Assembly (NCBI GenBank): GCA_015494335.1
Contig: WGBK01000431.1
Span: forward strand, 1-15,296
Direction of reading: 5' to 3'
Length of the DNA stretch: 15,296 nucleotides
Origin: Gammaproteobacteria bacterium
Lineage (GTDB): Bacteria > Pseudomonadota > Gammaproteobacteria > GCA-001735895
In this document: positions 6,196 to 13,441 of the stretch, piece after piece
How positions within the stretch are numbered: the stretch's first letter is position 1
Layout of the letters: each line of letters begins with the position of its first letter
Notes under the pieces: generated by a model
Seen by the model: the letters and a program-made list of their open reading frames with translations, nothing else
The model's database searches: none
What the model was told of the DNA's origin: nothing
Program-made: the position numbers and the translations under genes

Positions 6196-8835
6196 TCAGT
6201 CGCTTTCCGCAAGCGTTTCCAGCAAGCGTTTCTTCAGGCGTTCCAGCAGGGCCGGATCCTGCACCGGCCGGTGCTGTTCGTCGACGAGGAAAAAGATATC
6301 CTCGACGCGTTCGCCTAGGGTGGTGATCTTGGCGTGGCTCACCTGCAGGCCGCATTCCGCGATGGCGTTGGCGATGGTATAGAGCAGGGCGGGGCGGTCC
6401 GCGGCGGTGATGCCGAGGATGCTGTGCTGATTCTTCTCGTCGACGGTGATGCGTATCTCGGGTTCGATGCGGAAGGACTTGAGTTGACGCGGCAGGCGTG
6501 GATTGCTGGGCGGTTGCGGGTCCTGCTTCTGCTGCAGGGCCTGCAGCAGGCTGTCGCGGATCAGCCGGATGTCGCCGGCGTCGGAGAGCGGCTCGCCATC
6601 GGCGTTCTGGATGATGAAGGTATCCAGGGTATGGCCATCGCGGGTGGTGTAGATGTCGGCATGCAGGATATCGAGGTTCATGCTGCTGAGCAGGCCGGCG
6701 ACGCGCGCGAACAGACGCGGCGTATCCTCGGTATAGACGAAGATCTCGGTGGACTTGCTGCGCGCGGACTGGCGGATGTTGACCACCGAATCGGCCCCGG
6801 GGCAATCCATGATCGAGGAGACATGCCAGACGATCTCCTCGGCCTTGTGGTGCAGGAAGTAGTCACCGGGGAACAGATCGCAGAGGCGGCGTGCCTGTTC
6901 CAGCTGTCCGGACTGATGGCTGATCAGGCCGCAGGCGGCCTCGCGGTTCTCGAAGATGATCTCGCCGATGTCCTGGGGCTGTTCCAGGCCTTGGCGCAGC
7001 ACCTTGCGGGTGGACAGGTAGAGTTCGCGCAGCAGGCTCGCCTTCCAGTTGTTCCACTGCTTCGGGTTGGTGGCGCGGATGTCGGCCACGGTCAGCAGAT
7101 AGAGATAGTCGAGCATGCTTTCGCTGCCCACGGTGCGCGCGAAATCGTGCACCACTTCCGGGTCGCTGATGTCCTTGCGCTGCGCCGTCATCGACATGAT
7201 CAGATGATTGCGCACCAGCTCGGAAACCACCCGCGTATCCTTGCGGTTCATGCCGTGAAGCCGGCAGAAGGCCTCGGCTTCCTCGGCGCCGAGCACCGAG
7301 TGATCGCCGTCGCGTCCCTTGGCGATATCGTGGAACAGGCCGGCCAGGTAGAGCAGCTCGGGCTTTTCCAGATGATCGTGGATATCGCTGCACAGCGGGA
7401 ACTCGTGTCGGTGTTCCGGCACCGAGAAACGGCGCAGGTTGCGGATCACGAACAGCGTGTGCTGGTCCACGGTGTAGGCATGGAACAGGTCGTACTGCAT
7501 GCGCCCGACGATCTTCTCGAAGGCCGGGATATAGGCCGCCAGCACGCCGTAGCTGTTCATCCGGCGCAGCTGGTGGATGATGCCGGTGGGCGCGCGCATG
7601 AAGCTCATGAACAGCTCGGTATTTCTCGGGTCGCGGCGGAAATCGTCGTCGATGAGATACAGGTGCTGACGGATCAGGCGAATGGTGGCCGCATGGGGGC
7701 CCTTGATGTCGGGGCGGCTCTGCATCAGCAGGAAGATCTCGATCAGCGCCGACGGATTGCGCTGGAACACCTGTTCGTCCACCGCCTCGACATAGCCGCT
7801 GCGCAGGATGAAATCCTCGTTGAGCCGGCGCGTGATATGGAAGAATTTCTTGAACAGGATTTCCTGCTGCAGCAGCTGCAGCAGCATCTCGTTGAGCCGC
7901 TCGAGCTGCATGATGGTGCGGTAGTAGCGCTGCATGAACTGTTCGATGGCCTGGTTGTTTTCCTCACCCTGATAGCCGAACAGCAGGGCCAGCTCGCGCT
8001 GGTACTCGAACAGCAGGCGGTCCTCGCGTCGTCCGGTGAGGCGATGCAGCGCGAAGCGGATACGCCACAGGTGAGTCTGGCCGTCGATCAGGGCCTGGTA
8101 CTCCTCGGCGGTGAGAAAGCCGTGATCGACCAGTTCGCTGAGATCGCGAGCGCCGTAATGCCGCTTGGCCACCCAGCCGATGATCTGGATGTCGCGCAGG
8201 CCGCCGGGGCCCTCCTTGACGTTGGGCTCGAGGTTGTAGGCGGTATCGTTATAGCGCAGATGGCGCTGCTTCTGTTCTTCCAGCTTGGCGACCAGGAAAT
8301 CCTTCGAAGACCACATCTTCTTCGGCGAGATGGCCTTCTCGAAGCGCTGGTACAGCGGCTCGCTGCCGGCGATGCGGCGCGACTCGATCATGTTGGTGAT
8401 GACCGTGACATCCTGCTTGCCTTCCTGGATGCATTCGCGCAGGGAACGCACGCTGGAGCCGACTTCCAGGCCGATGTCCCAGAGAAAGGTCACGAAGGCA
8501 CCGATCTGCTCCTGCAGGGGCTTGCCGGGTTTCTTCGCCAGCAGGATCAGCAGGTCGATATCGGAAGCGGGCAGCAGTTCGCAGCGGCCGTAGCCGCCCA
8601 CGGCCAGCAAGGCGATTTCGGCCTCGCTGTCGCCCAGAAATTCGGCGAAACAGTGTTGCAGCACGCGATCGACGAAACGCGCCTTCTGCCGCACCAGCAG
8701 GTCGGCGTCGGCCGCCGGGGTGAAGGCGTCGTAGAGCAGCTGGGTGGCCTTCTTCAGCGCGGCGGCGATGGGCGCCGGATCGCGGCCGGCCTCGGCCAGT
8801 TCCTCGTCGAGCCAGGCAAGATCGGTCAATGGCAT
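6196..8835 (-). CDS. glnD: Bifunctional PII uridylyltransferase / uridylyl-removing enzyme
   Basis: GlnD senses glutamine and adds or removes UMP on PII proteins (GlnB/GlnK), setting nitrogen assimilation. At 879 residues it is close to the E. coli length of 890. The nucleotidyltransferase domain has VGGYGRCELLPASDIDLL (79-96) with metal-binding Asp92 and Asp94; Cys84+1 replaces a Gly common in this loop. The central uridylyl-removing HD domain has LFHDIAKGRDGDHS with His502 and Asp503. Two C-terminal ACT domains, the glutamine sensors, start near residues 697 (FVYTEDTPRLFARVAG) and 806 (ILGITAADRPALLYTIA). The gene begins 16 bp after the map stop and is probably cotranscribed with it. Its start has no strong Shine-Dalgarno. 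Its 3' end faces the deacetylase gene across 18 bp, with no terminator visible. Confidence 0.97.
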   Translation of the reverse strand: MPLTDLAWLDEELAEAGRDPAPIAAALKKATQLLYDAFTPAADADLLVRQKARFVDRVLQHCFAEFLGDSEAEIALLAVGGYGRCELLPASDIDLLILLAKKPGKPLQEQIGAFVTFLWDIGLEVGSSVRSLRECIQEGKQDVTVITNMIESRRIAGSEPLYQRFEKAISPKKMWSSKDFLVAKLEEQKQRHLRYNDTAYNLEPNVKEGPGGLRDIQIIGWVAKRHYGARDLSELVDHGFLTAEEYQALIDGQTHLWRIRFALHRLTGRREDRLLFEYQRELALLFGYQGEENNQAIEQFMQRYYRTIMQLERLNEMLLQLLQQEILFKKFFHITRRLNEDFILRSGYVEAVDEQVFQRNPSALIEIFLLMQSRPDIKGPHAATIRLIRQHLYLIDDDFRRDPRNTELFMSFMRAPTGIIHQLRRMNSYGVLAAYIPAFEKIVGRMQYDLFHAYTVDQHTLFVIRNLRRFSVPEHRHEFPLCSDIHDHLEKPELLYLAGLFHDIAKGRDGDHSVLGAEEAEAFCRLHGMNRKDTRVVSELVRNHLIMSMTAQRKDISDPEVVHDFARTVGSESMLDYLYLLTVADIRATNPKQWNNWKASLLRELYLSTRKVLRQGLEQPQDIGEIIFENREAACGLISHQSGQLEQARRLCDLFPGDYFLHHKAEEIVWHVSSIMDCPGADSVVNIRQSARSKSTEIFVYTEDTPRLFARVAGLLSSMNLDILHADIYTTRDGHTLDTFIIQNADGEPLSDAGDIRLIRDSLLQALQQKQDPQPPSNPRLPRQLKSFRIEPEIRITVDEKNQHSILGITAADRPALLYTIANAIAECGLQVSHAKITTLGERVEDIFFLVDEQHRPVQDPALLERLKKRLLETLAESD

Positions 8836-8851
8836 GGCTTATAGGGTATCT

Positions 8852-9619
8852 CTACAGCGGCCAGTCGGGGTGCAGGGTCAACACCTCGAAGCCGTCTTCG
8901 GTCACCAGGTTGGTGTGCTCCCACTGGGCCGAAAGGCTGCGGTCCTTGGTCACTACCGTCCATTGATCGGGCAGCACCTTCACATGGCGCTTGCCGAGGT
9001 TGACCATCGGTTCGATGGTGAAGGTCATGCCCGGTTCCAGGGCGATGCCGGTGCCGGGGCGGCCGTAATGCAGCACCTGGGGTTCCTCGTGGAAGACCTT
9101 GCCGATGCCGTGACCGCAGTACTCGCGCACGATGCTGCAGTGATTTTTTTCCGCATAGGTCTGGATCGCGTGACCGATGTCGCCGAGGCGCACGCCGGGG
9201 CGGATCATCTCGATGCCGATCTTCATGCAGTCGTAGGCCACCTGCATCAACCGCTTCGCTGCCGGCTTGACCTCGCCGACGGCGAACATGCGGCTGGTAT
9301 CGCCGTGGTAGCCGTCCTTGATGACAGTGATGTCGATGTTGATGATGTCGCCGCTTTTCAGCTTCTTGTTGGCGGGTATGCCGTGGCAGACCTGGTGGTT
9401 GACCGAGGTACAGATGGATTTCGGAAATCCGTGGTAGTTGAGCGGTGCTGGAATGGCCTGCTGCACATTGACGATATAGTCATGGCAGAGGCGATCCAGT
9501 TCGTCGGTGGTGACGCCGGGTACGACATGGGGCTCGATCATCTTCAGCACGTCGGCGGCCAGTCGGCCGGCCACGCGCATCCTTTCGATTTCTTCGGGTG
9601 TCTTGATTGTAATGGCCAT
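8852..9619 (-). CDS. map: Methionine aminopeptidase, type I
   Basis: Removes the initiator methionine from nascent proteins when the second residue is small. The 255-residue product has the pita-bread fold signature residues: His79 in the substrate pocket, and metal ligands Asp96 (NIDIT), Asp107 (HGDTSRMF), His170 (REYCGHGIG), Glu203 (TIEPM) and Glu234 (AQWEHT). Length and lack of a zinc-finger extension fit the type Ia enzyme of gammaproteobacteria. AGGAAG at 9631-9636 on the minus strand lies about 11 bases before ATG. It runs divergently from rpsB, as in E. coli, and leads into glnD. Confidence 0.97.
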   Translation of the reverse strand: MAITIKTPEEIERMRVAGRLAADVLKMIEPHVVPGVTTDELDRLCHDYIVNVQQAIPAPLNYHGFPKSICTSVNHQVCHGIPANKKLKSGDIINIDITVIKDGYHGDTSRMFAVGEVKPAAKRLMQVAYDCMKIGIEMIRPGVRLGDIGHAIQTYAEKNHCSIVREYCGHGIGKVFHEEPQVLHYGRPGTGIALEPGMTFTIEPMVNLGKRHVKVLPDQWTVVTKDRSLSAQWEHTNLVTEDGFEVLTLHPDWPL

Positions 9620-9637
9620 CGAGCGAGCCGCTTCCTG

Positions 9638-9666
9638 TTGTTGAAAGGGGGCGATTATGGTATAAA
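9638..9666 (+). promoter_or_regulatory. Candidate sigma-70 promoter for rpsB transcript
   Basis: TTGTTG at 9638-9643, a 17-base spacer, and TATAAA at 9661-9666 make a reasonable -35/-10 pair. The start would fall near 9673, giving an rpsB leader of about 370 nt. It overlaps the opposing map promoter candidate. A second promoter nearer rpsB cannot be excluded. Confidence 0.5.
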
Positions 9667-9683
9667 GCGCGCGCCCTCGGCAA
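9654..9683 (-). promoter_or_regulatory. Candidate sigma-70 promoter for map-glnD
   Basis: On the minus strand TTGCCG (9683-9678), an 18-base spacer and CATAAT (9659-9654) form a -35/-10 pair. Transcription would start near 9647, about 28 bases before the map ATG. It shares 13 bp with the rpsB promoter candidate on the other strand. Confidence 0.5.
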
Positions 9684-10045
9684 TGGCCGGGGGTAAATTA
9701 TTAGAGTATCCCTGAAATGCATGGGGATACTGAAGGGTGCATCCGGAAATCCGGATTTTTCCGTGAATGCAAGGAAGCGCCGCGCGCAGAACCGCAGTGT
9801 ATACGTGAATACATGCGGAATCGAGCACGGAGCTGACGCCGCAATCGCGGGAAAAGACGATTTTTCGGGACGCCCTGAATTCACACACATGCCAACACCC
9901 GGTCATGGGTGCCGGTCATTCCCCAGAGTGTCCGGTCTTGATTCGGGGGCATGTGGAGGCTCAACCCGAAGCGCAGAGAATGCCAATCGCCGCAACCGAA
10001 TCCCGGCCGGCATCGCTGTGCTTTACATGACATCTGGAGAATCAA
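9673..10045 (+). promoter_or_regulatory. Structured 5' leader of the rpsB-tsf mRNA
   Basis: No believable gene occupies this stretch upstream of rpsB, but it is rich in inverted repeats. Visible elements are: AGTATCCC/GGGATACT, a perfect 8-bp stem at 9705-9712 and 9724-9731; a terminator-like hairpin at 9741-9760; a 10-bp stem with one bulged G and loop ACGTGA at 9792-9818; CACCC/GGGTG at 9896-9911; and TTCGGG at 9942-9947, which can pair either with CCCGAA at 9965-9970 or, as GATTCGG (9940-9946), with CCGAATC at 9996-10002. CCGGTC occurs at 9899, 9912 and 9932. In E. coli, S2 represses rpsB-tsf by binding its own mRNA leader; an equivalent here is plausible but I cannot match it to a known motif by eye. 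The rpsB Shine-Dalgarno GGAG is at 10036-10039. Confidence 0.45.
9741..9760 (+). terminator. Terminator- or attenuator-like hairpin in the rpsB leader
   Basis: ATCCGG, loop AAAT, CCGGAT, then a run ending in five T residues. The 6-bp GC-rich stem plus T-run is oriented to stop rightward transcription about 88 nt after the predicted start and well before rpsB. The stem is short, so it may be an attenuator rather than a full terminator. Confidence 0.4.
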
Positions 10046-11095
10046 ATGTCCAACATCACCATGCGTGAAATGCTTCAGGCCGGCGTGCACTTCGGCCACC
10101 AGACCCGTTTCTGGAACCCCCAAATGGCGCCCTACATCTTCGGCGCCCGCAACAAGATCCACATCATCAATCTTGAGAAAACCCTGCCGATGCTCAACGA
10201 GGCAACCGGTTATCTCGGCAAGGTGGCGGCTCACAAGGGCAAGGTCCTGTTCGTCGGTACCAAGCGCGCTGCCTCCGAATCGATCAAGGAAGCCGCCCAG
10301 AGCTGCGGCATGCCTTTCGTCAATCACCGTTGGCTGGGCGGCATGCTGACCAACTTCCGCACCGTTCGCCAGTCCATCCGTCGACTCAAGGAACTCGAGG
10401 AGATGGCGGAAAACAACAGCTACGACGTCAAGAACAAGAAGGAAATCCTCAATCTCCAGCGCGAGCAGGAGAAGCTCGAGAAAACCCTGGGCGGTATCAA
10501 GGACATGAATGGCCTGCCGGATGCGCTGTTCATCATCGATGTCGGCTACGAGAAGATCGCCCTTCTGGAAGCCAACAAGCTGGGTATTCCGGTGGTCGCC
10601 GTGGTCGATACCAACAACTCCCCGGACGGCGTGGACTATGTCATTCCCGGCAACGACGATTCCATGCGCGCGATCAAGCTCTACTGCCGCGCCGCCGCCG
10701 ATGCCGTCAACGAGGGCAAGGCCACCATCACCACCGCCATCGGCGATGACGAGATCATCGAGGTGATCGACGACGAGCCGGTTGCCCCCGCGCCGAAGAA
10801 GGCCGCGCCCAAGAAGGCGGCACCGAAAAAGGCTGCGCCGAAGAAGGCCGCTGCTCCGAAGGAAGAGCCGGAAGAGGCACCTGCCGAAGAAGCACCGGCT
10901 GCCGAAGGCGAGGACAAGGCGCCAGCCAAGAAAGCCGTGAAGAAGGCGGCCACCAAGAAGGCGGCGACGAAAAAGGCCGCCACCAAGAAAGCCGCTACCA
11001 AGAAGGCGGCAACGAAAAAGGCAGCGACCAAGAAGGCCGCCGCCAAGACGGATGACGAGGCAGGCGACAAGCCGTCCGACGAGGTCGCGGAATAA
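10046..11095 (+). CDS. rpsB: 30S ribosomal protein S2 with a long lysine/alanine-rich C-terminal tail
   Basis: S2 binds the head-body junction of the 30S subunit. The core (residues 1 to about 245) is typical: MREMLQAGVHFGHQTRFWNP near the start, FVGTKRAA (69-76), HRWLGGMLTNF (94-104), and PDALFIIDVG (158-167). E. coli S2 has 241 residues; this one has 349. The extra 104 residues comprise four PKKAA-like units (250-269), an acidic linker rich in Glu and Pro (270-292), then KKAV and six TKKAA units (295-332), ending in an acidic DDEAGDKPSDEVAE. The tail resembles bacterial histone-H1-like and AlgP-type basic repeats. ATG 10046 follows GGAG at 10036-10039 with good spacing. tsf follows after 58 bp. 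Confidence 0.97.
   Translation: MSNITMREMLQAGVHFGHQTRFWNPQMAPYIFGARNKIHIINLEKTLPMLNEATGYLGKVAAHKGKVLFVGTKRAASESIKEAAQSCGMPFVNHRWLGGMLTNFRTVRQSIRRLKELEEMAENNSYDVKNKKEILNLQREQEKLEKTLGGIKDMNGLPDALFIIDVGYEKIALLEANKLGIPVVAVVDTNNSPDGVDYVIPGNDDSMRAIKLYCRAAADAVNEGKATITTAIGDDEIIEVIDDEPVAPAPKKAAPKKAAPKKAAPKKAAAPKEEPEEAPAEEAPAAEGEDKAPAKKAVKKAATKKAATKKAATKKAATKKAATKKAATKKAAAKTDDEAGDKPSDEVAE
10793..11047 (+). repeat. In-frame PKKAA / TKKAA coding repeats of the S2 tail
   Basis: A 15-bp coding unit is repeated about four times at 10793-10852 and about six or seven times at 10928-11047, separated by an acidic segment. Third codon positions vary between units (AAG or AAA, GCC, GCG, GCT or GCA), so amino acids are kept while the DNA has diverged; this argues for an old, selected repeat rather than fresh slippage. 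Confidence 0.85.
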
Positions 11096-11153
11096 TCCTC
11101 GGCCCCGTTGCCAACCCCGACACGAACCCATTTACCTATAGAGGACAGATAAA

Positions 11154-12026
11154 GTGGCTATCACAGCATCTCTGGTTAAGGAACTGCGCGAACGCACCGG
11201 CGCAGGCATGATGGAATGCAAGAAGGCCTTGGTCGAAACCGATGGCGACATCGAGGCCGCGGCCGAACTGATGCGCAAGACCGGCGCCGCCAAGGCCGAC
11301 AAGAAGGCCGGCCGCGTTGCCGCCGACGGCGCCATCAAGATCAAGGTCTCCGACGATGGCAAGAAGGCCGCCATGATCGAGATCAACTCCGAAACCGACT
11401 TCGTGGCCAAGGACGAGAATTTCCAGAAGTTCGCCGACGCCGTGCTCGAAGCCGTGTTCGAAAACGAGCCGGCCGACATGGACGAACTGCTGGCGGCGAA
11501 ACTGCCCAGCGGCGAGACCGTCGAGGAAGCGCGCAAGGCACTGATCGCCAAGATCGGCGAGAATATCCAGATTCGTCGCTTCGACATTCTCAAGACCGAC
11601 GACAGCCTGGTGCACTACCAGCACGGCGCACGTATCGGCGTGGTGGTCGACTCCAACGCCGCTACCGACATGGCCCGTGACATCGCCATGCACATCGCGG
11701 CGGTCAAGCCGGAATTCGTCAGCGCCGATGAAGTGCCCGCCGACGTGGTCGAGAAGGAGAAGGGCATCCTGATCGCCCAGGCCGAGTCCAGCGGCAAGCC
11801 CGCGGAAATCATCGAAAAGATGATCCAGGGCCGACTGAAGAAGTTCCTTGCCGAGATCACCCTGCTGGGGCAGCCCTTCGTCAAGGATCCCGACCAGACC
11901 GTCGAGAAACTGCTGAAGTCGGCCGATGCCAGGGTCAACCGCTTCCTGCGCTATGAAGTGGGCGAGGGCATCGAGAAGAAACAGGAAGACTTTGCAGCCG
12001 AAGTCATGGCCCAGGTCAAGGGCTGA
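11154..12026 (+). CDS. tsf: Elongation factor Ts
   Basis: EF-Ts is the nucleotide exchange factor that recycles EF-Tu-GDP. The 290-residue product starts with a GTG codon (11154-11156), 7 bases after GAGGAC at 11141-11146. The N-terminal domain has ITASLVKELRERTGAGMMEC and the interaction motif TDFVAKDENF (81-90), which contains the TDFVAKD residues that dislodge Mg2+ from EF-Tu. YQHGARIGV, IAMHIAAVKPEF, LLGQPFVKDP and RYEVGEGIEKK follow in the usual order. Length matches E. coli (283). It is cotranscribed with rpsB and ends just before an intrinsic terminator. Confidence 0.98.
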   Translation: MAITASLVKELRERTGAGMMECKKALVETDGDIEAAAELMRKTGAAKADKKAGRVAADGAIKIKVSDDGKKAAMIEINSETDFVAKDENFQKFADAVLEAVFENEPADMDELLAAKLPSGETVEEARKALIAKIGENIQIRRFDILKTDDSLVHYQHGARIGVVVDSNAATDMARDIAMHIAAVKPEFVSADEVPADVVEKEKGILIAQAESSGKPAEIIEKMIQGRLKKFLAEITLLGQPFVKDPDQTVEKLLKSADARVNRFLRYEVGEGIEKKQEDFAAEVMAQVKG

Positions 12027-12042
12027 CCCGCCGACCTGTTGG

Positions 12043-12065
12043 AAAGGCCGCGTCAGCGGCCTTTT
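12043..12065 (+). terminator. Intrinsic terminator after tsf
   Basis: Perfect 9-bp stem AAAGGCCGC / GCGGCCTTT with loop GTCA, ending in a TTTT run, 17 bp after the tsf stop. It should end many rpsB-tsf transcripts and so set ribosomal protein output apart from pyrH and downstream genes; some read-through is likely. Confidence 0.8.
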
Positions 12066-12104
12066 CTCTGACTGGATTGCTCCGTACAGTCCAGTCAGAG
12101 AAAA
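12062..12104. repeat. Perfect 15-bp inverted repeat in the pyrH leader
   Basis: Arms TTTTCTCTGACTGGA (12062-12076) and TCCAGTCAGAGAAAA (12090-12104) pair fully around a 13-base loop. The left arm starts with the T-run of the preceding terminator, so the two structures share four bases. No T-run follows, so it is not a standard terminator. It may protect the 5' end of a processed pyrH mRNA, serve as an RNase III site, or bind a regulator; the role is open. Confidence 0.8.
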
Positions 12105-12128
12105 GTATAGCAACGAGGTGCCGCACCC

Positions 12129-12845
12129 ATGCCCGAACTGAAATACAAGCGCCTGCTGGTCAAGCTCAGCGGCGAGGCCCTGATGGGGCAGTACGACTTC
12201 GGTATCGACCCTCGGATGATCGCCAGCCTGGCCGGCGAGCTGCAGGCTCTGCTTCGCGCCGGCGTCGAGGTCGGCGTGGTGGTCGGAGGCGGCAACATTT
12301 TTCGCGGCGCCGGACTGGCCGAGGCCGGGCTCGACCGCGTCGCCGGCGATCACATGGGCATGCTGGCCACGGTGATGAACGCCATTGCCCTGCGAGACGG
12401 CCTGCAGAAAAAGGGGCTGGAGTGCGTGGTCATGTCGGGTCTGATGATGCCCCAGGTTTGCGAGAACTACACCCAGCGCCATGCCCGAGAACGCATTGGC
12501 CGTGGCGAGATCGTGATCTTTGCCGCCGGCACCGGCAACCCCTATTTCACCACCGATACCGGTGCCAGCCTGCGCGCGGTCGAGATCCAGGCGGATCTGC
12601 TGATCAAGGCCACCAATGTCGATGGTATCTACGACAGCGATCCGCGCAGCAACCCCGATGCCAGGAAATACGATACCCTGCGCTACGACGAGGCCATCGA
12701 CCGCCGCCTGGCGGTGATGGACATCACCGCCATGGTGCTGTGCCAGGAGAACGACCTGGATCTGGCGGTCTGCAACATCAATCACCCCGACGCCCTGCTG
12801 GCGCTGGCCCGTGGCGAGCGCCTCGGCACCCTGGTTACCCGATAG
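12129..12845 (+). CDS. pyrH: Uridylate (UMP) kinase
   Basis: Bacterial UMP kinase of the amino-acid kinase fold, a hexamer that phosphorylates UMP to UDP and is allosterically controlled by GTP and UTP in relatives. The 238-residue protein has KLSGEALMG (12-20, phosphate binding), VVGGGNIFRG (51-60), GDHMGMLAT (73-81) and GTGNPYFTTDT (134-144, UMP and acceptor site), then TNVDGIYDSDP (162-172). Length and motif order match E. coli PyrH. ATG 12129 is preceded by GAGGTG about 8 bases away. The gene follows the tsf terminator and the long hairpin; a weak promoter with TATAGC at 12106-12111 is possible, but its -35 is poor. The stop overlaps the frr ribosome binding site. Confidence 0.97.
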   Translation: MPELKYKRLLVKLSGEALMGQYDFGIDPRMIASLAGELQALLRAGVEVGVVVGGGNIFRGAGLAEAGLDRVAGDHMGMLATVMNAIALRDGLQKKGLECVVMSGLMMPQVCENYTQRHARERIGRGEIVIFAAGTGNPYFTTDTGASLRAVEIQADLLIKATNVDGIYDSDPRSNPDARKYDTLRYDEAIDRRLAVMDITAMVLCQENDLDLAVCNINHPDALLALARGERLGTLVTR

Positions 12846-12856
12846 AGGATTTGGCG

Positions 12857-13414
12857 ATGATAGAAGACATCCGCAAAGACGCGCTCGAGCGCATGAACAA
12901 GAGCATCGAGTCCTTCAAGACCGAGCTGACCAAGATCCGCACCGGCCGCGCCCACCCGAGCCTGCTCGACCATGTGACGGTCGAATACTATGGCGCCGAG
13001 GTGCCCCTGTCCCAGGCCGCCAACATCTCGGTGGAAGATGCGCGTACCCTGGCCATCACCGCCTGGGACAACAGCATGGTCAAGGCCATCGAGAAGGCGA
13101 TCATGACCTCCGATCTCGGCCTCAACCCCTCCACCGCCGGCAATGTACTGCGGGTGCCGATGCCGCCGCTGACCGAGGAGCGGCGCCGTGATCTGGTCAA
13201 GGTGGTGCGCGAACTGGCCGAGAATGCCCGCGTCGCGGTGCGCAATATCCGCCGCGACGCCAACAGCGACCTGAAGGAGCTGCGCAAGGAGAAGGAGATC
13301 TCCGAAGACGAGGAACGCCGAGGCCAGGAACAGATCCAGAAGATCACCGACGAATCCGTGGCGCGCATCGACGAGCTGCTGAAGGAAAAGGAACAGGAGC
13401 TGATGGAGGTCTGA
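12857..13414 (+). CDS. frr: Ribosome recycling factor
   Basis: RRF works with EF-G to split post-termination ribosomes. The 185-residue product has the same length as in E. coli. It begins MIEDIRKDALERM and carries LTKIRTGRAHPSLLD, the strongly conserved PLSQAANISVEDARTL, and VVRELAENARVAVRNIRRDAN toward the helical bundle, ending in a charged helix KEKEQELMEV. The start ATG 12857 is preceded by GAGG at 12845-12848, which overlaps the pyrH stop codon, so the two are probably translationally linked. The same frame stays open upstream through pyrH, but that is a shadow; the start chosen gives the family length. Confidence 0.98.
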   Translation: MIEDIRKDALERMNKSIESFKTELTKIRTGRAHPSLLDHVTVEYYGAEVPLSQAANISVEDARTLAITAWDNSMVKAIEKAIMTSDLGLNPSTAGNVLRVPMPPLTEERRRDLVKVVRELAENARVAVRNIRRDANSDLKELRKEKEISEDEERRGQEQIQKITDESVARIDELLKEKEQELMEV

Positions 13415-13441
13415 TCGCCCGTCGATCCTCCCTCGAAGCCC

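Noticed and set aside
6334..8844. An 836-codon open frame antisense to glnD
   Set aside because: glnD on the other strand has all catalytic motifs; the antisense frame is low in family-like sequence and is the usual shadow in GC-rich DNA.
9721..10068. A 115-codon plus-strand frame in the rpsB leader, running past the rpsB start
   Set aside because: No ribosome binding site, no recognisable domain, overlaps rpsB out of frame, and the region is better explained as a structured leader.
12067..12099. Possible second MITE copy (CTCTGACTGGAT inverted repeat)
   Set aside because: Only a few bases agree with the MITE ends; the GGAA termini, the target duplication and the internal arms are absent.
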